In this document: positions 47,919 through 53,042 of the stretch, piece by piece
Position numbering within the stretch: position 1 is the first letter of the stretch
Layout of the letters: each line of letters opens with the position of its first letter
Position numbers and translations under genes: made by a program
Source of the DNA: Bacilli bacterium
GTDB lineage: Bacteria > Bacillota_I > Bacilli_A > RF39 > UBA660
DNA length: 53,042 bases
Direction: 5' to 3'
Assembly (NCBI GenBank): GCA_017511945.1
Contig: JAFWHR010000013.1
Coordinates: 1 to 53,042 of the forward strand
The notes under the pieces: generated by a model
The model's database searches: none
Told to the model about the DNA's origin: nothing
The model's input: only the letters and a program-made list of their open reading frames with translations

Positions 47919-49325
47919 CTATTTAAAAAGTTTGTAATAGTCTTTATAATTATTTTCATCATAAATGTATTCAAATTTTTTATCTTTATCTTTATACATT
48001 TTAATAACTAACTCTCTTAGTTTTTCCTTGTTTTCATCTTCGAAGTATTCAAATGGAATAATTACACTATTAGACTCATTAACCCCAAGTTCACTAAATA
48101 CTTCAAGAGGAGTTACTACTACTTTAGTATTTAAAGATAGAGCTTCTATAATTGAGTATGGACAGGCTTCGCTATCGCTTAACAAGACAAAGTAATCACT
48201 ATCTTTAATGTATGGATATGGATTTACCGTTCTATGTCTATAAATAAGTCCAGAAGAATTTGTCCCTTCATTTTTATCTGTAAATAAATTCCAAGTATAA
48301 GGAATATCTTCTTCATCTAATATATTTGCTATTTTAATTATTCTATCTGCTTTTTTAACGTCCGCACTTCTCTGAGCCGATACTAACTTTAAATGTGGTT
48401 TAACATAATCCTCTAATTTAAAAGGATTTAACACATAATCAATTTTATCAGAGTTATAGTAATCCATTGCTTTATTTGCTGATGCTTTAGACACTGCAAT
48501 GTACTTAGTGTATAGATCATCTTCACATTTTTGAGTATATGTATAATCGGCCATATTGCCATGGATGAATAGATAATTTTCATCAAGAGGATATAAGTTA
48601 TTAGGGTAGTAGAATGTCGAATATGTGACAAATAGTCTATCACAAGTGTAATTTATAAAGGGGTTTCTTTTAATACATTTAAAGTTTTTTTCAAATCTAT
48701 TTAAAGTAATATCAGTAATCTCATCATATAGTACTACTATTTCAAATTTATCTTTAAAACATTTTCCAATATTATCTATCCACGTCACATAACCGTTAAA
48801 AATAGTGTTGCAGTACTGTCCAACGTATATTATATTTTTATAATGTACAGATTTTTTAACATCTCTTAGAGGAAATAAACTTAATATACTTTTGCAATTG
48901 GGATTATGTGTATAAATAATATCTGTAATTACTTTATTTTTTTTAAATAAAGCAAAGTTGTATTTTTCTTCTATAAACTTAATTAATACTTCTTTTTTAT
49001 ATATAAAGTTCCATATGTACATTCCAAATTCAGGTTTATTGTTTATTAGAATTTCTTCATTTTTTAAACTCTTTATTTCATTTACATATTTGTAATCAAT
49101 TTTGTAATTCATATAGCAGCTGTCAAATTCATCATTTGTTTTATTAAGTATTAAGTCTATGTAATTTGGACTGATTAAATCATTTTCATTGATAAATACA
49201 ACATATTTACCTTTTGAACTTTTTACATCTTTAAGTAAATCTTTTCCATCTGAAAATATTATTTCAAATTTACCATTTGATTTTAAATCATAACTTTTTC
49301 CTAAAATGATAACTGTAAGTTTCAA
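47919..49325 (-). CDS. Two-domain glycosyltransferase (GT-A-like plus GT-B type)
   Basis: 468 residues on the minus strand. The N-terminal third looks like a trimmed family-2 fold: after VIILGKSYD, GKYVVFINENDLISPNYI occupies the place of the usual FLDSDD segment but lacks a clear DxD. From about residue 165 a GT-B fold begins (NIIYVGQYCNTIFNGYVTWIDNIG), ending in the GT1/GT4 donor-binding region YFVLLSDSEACPYSIIEALSLNTKVV. Start TTG 49325 follows AAAGGGGTG; promoter TTGATA-17-TAAAAT. No membrane segment. Probably makes a cell-surface glycan or glycolipid; target unknown. Confidence 0.8.
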   Translation of the reverse strand: MKLTVIILGKSYDLKSNGKFEIIFSDGKDLLKDVKSSKGKYVVFINENDLISPNYIDLILNKTNDEFDSCYMNYKIDYKYVNEIKSLKNEEILINNKPEFGMYIWNFIYKKEVLIKFIEEKYNFALFKKNKVITDIIYTHNPNCKSILSLFPLRDVKKSVHYKNIIYVGQYCNTIFNGYVTWIDNIGKCFKDKFEIVVLYDEITDITLNRFEKNFKCIKRNPFINYTCDRLFVTYSTFYYPNNLYPLDENYLFIHGNMADYTYTQKCEDDLYTKYIAVSKASANKAMDYYNSDKIDYVLNPFKLEDYVKPHLKLVSAQRSADVKKADRIIKIANILDEEDIPYTWNLFTDKNEGTNSSGLIYRHRTVNPYPYIKDSDYFVLLSDSEACPYSIIEALSLNTKVVVTPLEVFSELGVNESNSVIIPFEYFEDENKEKLRELVIKMYKDKDKKFEYIYDENNYKDYYKLFK

Positions 49326-49351
49326 TAGAAACACCCCTTTACATTAATTAC

Positions 49352-49380
49352 ATTTTACTATTATTTTATTTAATTATCAA
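49352..49380 (-). promoter_or_regulatory. Promoter of the glycosyltransferase gene
   Basis: Minus strand TTGATA (49380-49375), 17 bases, TAAAAT (49357-49352). Confidence 0.7.
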
Positions 49381-49407
49381 TATTTGTTTCTAATTTTTAA
49401 TTACTTT

Positions 49408-49416
49408 TGGTATAAT
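49408..49416 (+). promoter_or_regulatory. Extended -10 promoter of murD
   Basis: TG-G-TATAAT, weak -35. Confidence 0.65.
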
Positions 49417-49436
49417 AAAAGTAAAGAGGTGTTTAT

Positions 49437-50747
49437 ATGTTTGAAAATAGAAAAATATTTATACTAGGTATGGGGAAAAGTGGCGTTTCAGTAGCCAAAT
49501 TTCTCTCAAAAAACAACGATATTTTAATTACAGATATGAAAGATAATAAAGATGTAAGTATGTTAAAAAACAGGGGAATAAACGTCATCATAACTGATAA
49601 ACAAGAAGATCTTTTAGATGATACTTTTGATGTAGTTGTAAAAAATCCCGGAGTTAAATTAGATCATCCAGTAGTTTTAAAAGCATCTAACTTAAACATT
49701 CCGGTAATAACCGAACTTGAGGTCGCTTATAGATATTTACCAAAAGTAAAAATAGTTGGAATAACTGGATCTAATGGAAAAACCACTACGACAACTTTAA
49801 CGTATGAAATATTAAAAAGAGCAGGACTTTCCGTTCATTTAGCTGGAAACATAGGAATTCCACTTTGTGATCAAATAGATGATATCAAAGATGGAGATAT
49901 TTTAGTTATTGAAATATCATCTCATCAACTTGCAAATTTAGATAAGTTTAAAGTTGATATTGCAGTTCTTACAAATTTTTCTGAAGTTCATTTAGATCAT
50001 TTCGGAACATATGAAAATTATAAAAATAATAAACTTAGAATATTTAAATATCAAAATGAAGATGATATTGCAATTATAAATAAATCCGATAGAGAAGTAT
50101 ATGAAAAAACTTTAAATCTAAAATCTAAAAAACTCTATTTTTCATCAAAGGAAAGTGCGGACATATGCATTAAAGATAACTATATAGTATATAGTGATAA
50201 GATTAAACTGTCAGATATTAAATTAAAAGGAATGCACAACTATGAAAATATCATGGCGTCAATATTAGTATCGATGCAGTTTAATGTAAAAAAAGAATAC
50301 ATAATGGACGTTTTAACAACATTCGGTGGGGTTTCTCATAGGATGGAATTTGTCAAAAATGTAGAAGGAAGAGACTTCTATAACGATTCCAAAGCGACAA
50401 ATGTTGTCTCTACCATAACAGCACTAAAGTCATTTGATTCACCAGTAATACTGATATTAGGAGGTTTAGATAGAGGACACAGTTTTGATGATCTAGTGCC
50501 ATATTTAAATCACGTTAAATTAATCGTGTGTTACGGACAGACTAAAAATAGAATAAAACAATTTGCCGAAAATAACAATATAGAGGTTACAGTTGTAGAT
50601 GATGTAAAACAAGCTGCTAGAGTCTCATATGAAAAATCTAATAAAGGAGATACAATCCTTCTCTCACCAGCTTGTGCCAGTTGGGACCAGTGGAATAATT
50701 TCGAAGAAAGGGGAGACGCCTTTAAAAGTGCCATTAAAAATCTATGA
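49437..50747 (+). CDS. murD: MurD, UDP-MurNAc-L-alanine--D-glutamate ligase
   Basis: 436 residues. Adds D-Glu to UDP-MurNAc-L-Ala. N-terminal Rossmann-like ILGMGKSGVSVAKFL, ATP loop GITGSNGKTTTTTL near residues 108-121, AGNIGIPL, EISSHQLANL and TNFSEVHLDHFG with the metal-binding His, NDSKATNVVSTITAL and the C-terminal LILGGLDRG. AAAGAGGTG precedes the ATG. Stands alone between promoter and terminator, away from other mur genes except the partial murF. Confidence 0.97.
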   Translation: MFENRKIFILGMGKSGVSVAKFLSKNNDILITDMKDNKDVSMLKNRGINVIITDKQEDLLDDTFDVVVKNPGVKLDHPVVLKASNLNIPVITELEVAYRYLPKVKIVGITGSNGKTTTTTLTYEILKRAGLSVHLAGNIGIPLCDQIDDIKDGDILVIEISSHQLANLDKFKVDIAVLTNFSEVHLDHFGTYENYKNNKLRIFKYQNEDDIAIINKSDREVYEKTLNLKSKKLYFSSKESADICIKDNYIVYSDKIKLSDIKLKGMHNYENIMASILVSMQFNVKKEYIMDVLTTFGGVSHRMEFVKNVEGRDFYNDSKATNVVSTITALKSFDSPVILILGGLDRGHSFDDLVPYLNHVKLIVCYGQTKNRIKQFAENNNIEVTVVDDVKQAARVSYEKSNKGDTILLSPACASWDQWNNFEERGDAFKSAIKNL

Positions 50748-50764
50748 AACAATAGATTTTTTTC
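50736..50764 (+). terminator. Terminator after murD
   Basis: AAAAATCTAT, loop GAAACA, ATAGATTTTT; the murD stop is in the loop. Confidence 0.88.
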
Positions 50765-50934
50765 TGTAAAAAATAGTAAAGTTTTATTAAAATGGGTAGA
50801 AATAGTATAAAATATTTGATATAATTTACTTGTAAATTTTAGATGAATTCACCATTTGTAATGATGAATCTTAAAAAGACTGTTATTTTATAAAGGATAA
50901 CTTGGGTCTATAATATGAAAGAGAGGAAAATATT

Positions 50935-52581
50935 ATGAGAAGATTTAAACTTTTCAAACAGGCTAAACACATGAGAGCCGAAAGCATTCCAATGAAGATT
51001 TGGATGAATATTAAAACTAATGTTGTTAGTAGTAGAGTAGGAATAGCTATTGCATCTACTTTATCATTAGCAGCTACCCTTGCAACTGCATCTCCTGCAC
51101 TTGCTGAGGAAAATCAAATTCAAGATACTACAAATGCCAATACTACAGAGCAAACTCTAGATAGTGTAGTTCAAACAAACGATATTCCAATTGTTACTGA
51201 ACAAACTTTAGAGACTCCAGTTGTTTCACAGGCGCAGATAATTGATGCGGTTGTACCAACGATAGAAGAAGCACCAGTACAAGAGACAGGTGTATTTGAA
51301 TCAGCTCCAGTAGTTGAAACACCAGTCGTAGAACAAACTGTACAAGAAACTCCAGTCGTAGAACAAACTGTACAAGAAACTCCAGTTGTTGAACAAACTG
51401 TACAAGAAACTCCAGTTGTAGAGCAAACTGTACAAGATACAGTTGATTACACTTCCATGACACCTGGAAAACCTACACCAGTTTATGTTGATGAAAATCA
51501 AAATGTTTCTAACGAACAAACTGTAGAACCTATTACTCAGAATGAATCTGGACAAGTAGTTGTCAATGTAGATGTACCTGAGACAACTGAAGGTATTAAG
51601 CAAGTTAATGAAGAAGTTAGTCAGCAATTTGGTGAGGGTAATGATGTTATTGTGAATGATCAAACACAAAACAATAATCAAGCAACACCAGTTCAAACAG
51701 CAACACAAGCTACGGATAATTCACAAGAGACATCTACAAATTATAAAATAGTTGTTATATATGATAGAGAAACAGGCAAACCTATTTTAACGACTGAGGG
51801 TCCTGTATTTGGGACAACAGGAGCTCATATTGGGCTAAATAATGAACAGTGGCAGAAATTTTTAGATGAACATCCAGAATATAAAGATGCTGAAAAATAT
51901 CCATATAGTTATTTCTTAGATGAAAATGGTAATTTTAATGAAAATAAGTATAGAAGAGACAAGGAGTTTGAAAATAAAGATTTAAATCAACCTGAAACAG
52001 AATTAGGAAATAAACCAACAACTCCGCCATCAACACCAACAGAGCCAACACCAGAACCAACACCAGAACCAACACCAGAACCAACACCAGAACCAACTCC
52101 AGAACCAAAACCTGAACCAAAACCTGAGCCTCAGCCACAACCAGAACCAACACCTCAACCAGTACCACAACCAATACCAGAAACTCCTATATATGACGAA
52201 ACACTACCACAGACATCTGATCCAACAGTTGCAGCACAAGGAATTGCCGCTGCTGGAGCAGCCGCACTAGGAGCTGCTGCAATGGTTAGAAAAAGACGTG
52301 AAGATGAAGAGGAAAAAATTGCAGAACCTGCTCAAAATGAAGAGGGAAAAATTGTAGAACCCGTTCAAGAAGTTAAACAAGTCGATACATCAAGAGTTAA
52401 TGAGGGGAAAGTTGATGCAATAATGAACGATATTTATGCAAAAACTGGAATTGAGCCTCCAAAACATCTTGACCCAAATAAGGCAGAAGAATATGCAAAC
52501 TTAGTAAATGCAAAACAAGAAGTAGAAAGCTTATTTGATGAAAGCAATCCTGTAAATACAAATTCAAGAGGATCTATGTAA
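50935..52581 (+). CDS. Repeat-rich surface protein, LPQTS signal and long C-terminal tail
   Basis: 548 residues. A long basic N-terminus leads to a hydrophobic signal segment ending ASPALA (about residue 58). Four 10-residue repeats of the TPVVEQTVQE type occupy about 129-168. A globular part near 270-345 has YKIVVIYDRETGKPILTTEG. Then about 50 residues of Pro-Glu/Thr (PEPT) spacer. LPQTS is at 424-428, with an Ala/Gly-rich hydrophobic stretch and VRKRRED. Unlike classic sortase substrates, about 95 charged residues follow. It could be sortase-anchored or remain as a transmembrane protein with a cytoplasmic tail. GAGAGG precedes the ATG. Confidence 0.8.
   Translation: MRRFKLFKQAKHMRAESIPMKIWMNIKTNVVSSRVGIAIASTLSLAATLATASPALAEENQIQDTTNANTTEQTLDSVVQTNDIPIVTEQTLETPVVSQAQIIDAVVPTIEEAPVQETGVFESAPVVETPVVEQTVQETPVVEQTVQETPVVEQTVQETPVVEQTVQDTVDYTSMTPGKPTPVYVDENQNVSNEQTVEPITQNESGQVVVNVDVPETTEGIKQVNEEVSQQFGEGNDVIVNDQTQNNNQATPVQTATQATDNSQETSTNYKIVVIYDRETGKPILTTEGPVFGTTGAHIGLNNEQWQKFLDEHPEYKDAEKYPYSYFLDENGNFNENKYRRDKEFENKDLNQPETELGNKPTTPPSTPTEPTPEPTPEPTPEPTPEPTPEPKPEPKPEPQPQPEPTPQPVPQPIPETPIYDETLPQTSDPTVAAQGIAAAGAAALGAAAMVRKRREDEEEKIAEPAQNEEGKIVEPVQEVKQVDTSRVNEGKVDAIMNDIYAKTGIEPPKHLDPNKAEEYANLVNAKQEVESLFDESNPVNTNSRGSM
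51319..51438 (+). repeat. Four 30-bp coding repeats
   Basis: Four tandem 30-base units encode the TPVVEQTVQE motif. The units differ at only a few bases, so the copy number could vary by slippage or recombination. Confidence 0.9.
52037..52183 (+). repeat. Pro-Glu-Pro-Thr coding repeat
   Basis: CCAACACCAGAA-type 12-base units encode PTPE repeats, then PKPE and PQPE variants: a rigid wall-spanning spacer. Low complexity, so apparent frames on the other strand are artefacts. Confidence 0.88.
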
Positions 52582-52592
52582 GGGGAACAATT

Positions 52593-53042
52593 ATGAAAAA
52601 TATTAAAAAAATAAGTACAATTATATGTACACTATTGATAGTTTTGACAGTAGTATTTACTGGTATTAAACCAGTAAGTGCTGCACCTCAAACAATTACA
52701 GTTAACCAAGAAGGAATTATGAAATCTTTCATTGGAACTGAACAAGATGGATTTAGATGGGCTAAATATAGAACTGACGGTGGAATCGTAGGTTACTGTT
52801 TAGATGTAAATAAAAAATGGCCTGAGTCATCACTTACAATGACTTTATCAGGAGAGGCAGATGCTGGAATTAAATATATTCTCGAAAATGGTTATCCCAA
52901 TAAAAAAATCTATGATAATGGTGATGTAGATAGATTCATCACACAAGGTGCGATTTGGTGGTATTTATCTGATAGAGGTGAAGGTGCTGTATCTGAAGTT
53001 TTAACTAAAACTGGTGCAGAGGCCTATACTGGAATCAGAGCA
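52593..53042 (+). CDS. Thioester-domain (TQxA) adhesin, N-terminal part
   Basis: Open to the window end; 150 residues visible. The signal peptide ends at PVSA (about residue 30). The thioester domain has Cys69 in VGYCLDVNKKWP and Gln118 in FITQGAIWWYL, the TQxA motif; in characterised family members this pair forms an internal thioester that binds host or surface amines covalently. AAGGGGAAC precedes ATG 52593. It lies 11 bases after the LPQTS protein, so the two are co-transcribed. Confidence 0.88.
   Translation, partial: MKNIKKISTIICTLLIVLTVVFTGIKPVSAAPQTITVNQEGIMKSFIGTEQDGFRWAKYRTDGGIVGYCLDVNKKWPESSLTMTLSGEADAGIKYILENGYPNKKIYDNGDVDRFITQGAIWWYLSDRGEGAVSEVLTKTGAEAYTGIRA

Noticed and set aside
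51194-52174. Long frames on the minus strand inside the surface protein gene.
   Set aside because: They are mirror images of the repeat and Pro-Glu low-complexity coding DNA, without ribosome sites.

Overview
The window is AT-rich DNA from a low-GC Gram-positive bacterium. Gene order repeatedly matches the Bacillus subtilis plan: spoIVFA-spoIVFB-rplU-prp-rpmA, lexA divergent from a small SOS-type membrane gene followed by yneF, dnaB-dnaI, and secE-nusG-rplK-rplA-rplJ-rplL-rsmC-like-rpoB-rpoC. Short intergenic gaps, reduced proteins (a ThrRS without TGS domain, a 406-residue enolase) and gut-type surface adhesins suggest an uncultured, host-associated member of the Bacilli or the Mollicutes-adjacent lineages (RF39 or Erysipelotrichia-like). 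That placement is inference. TGA is a normal stop codon. Promoters are easy to read: most have a TTGACA-like -35, exactly 17 bases, and a TATAAT-like -10, often extended by TG. Several starts are TTG preceded by GGTGA.

Layout. 1-750: murF (partial, minus). 827-3055: spoIVFA/spoIVFB and the L21-Prp-L27 operon with an L21 leader. 3056-4663: a small accessory island between rpmA and tRNA-Arg. It holds a MazF/ToxN-fold toxin-like gene flanked by three copies of a covarying structured RNA element, two before a terminator and one after the gene; then a promoter with a 32-codon ORF inside a strong fold, and a 61-residue DNA-binding-like protein. 4836-11231: enolase, type IV and Flp-type prepilins, DUF192, nusB, xseA, xseB and a cytosolic serine hydrolase. 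11240-14675: lexA, SOS-type small ORF, yneF, dnaB, dnaI. 14682-19680: a metallo-beta-lactamase-fold hydrolase, then a threonine T-box operon (unknown gene, thrS, unknown gene, lysS). 20256-31445: the transcription and ribosome cluster, with its own leaders.

31515-43693 is more variable: a DUF4116 repeat protein, a HAD-like protein, two cation diffusion facilitators, a zincin-like protein, a SpaA/thioester-like surface protein with an NPQTG signal, an OatA-like acyltransferase with two SGNH domains, and a calcium-type P-type ATPase. 43961-50747: tRNA-Met, an AMP-forming ligase, a hybrid sensor kinase whose phospho-acceptor His is replaced, a two-domain glycosyltransferase (minus) and murD. 50935-end: a repeat-rich LPQTS surface protein with a long tail and the start of a thioester (TQxA) adhesin.

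Most interesting candidate: the 3229-3960 locus. Promoter, two RNA repeats, terminator, then a toxin with the MazF/ToxN fold is the architecture of type III toxin-antitoxin systems, but the repeat is about 59 nt, sequence-divergent with compensatory changes, and also lies downstream of the toxin.
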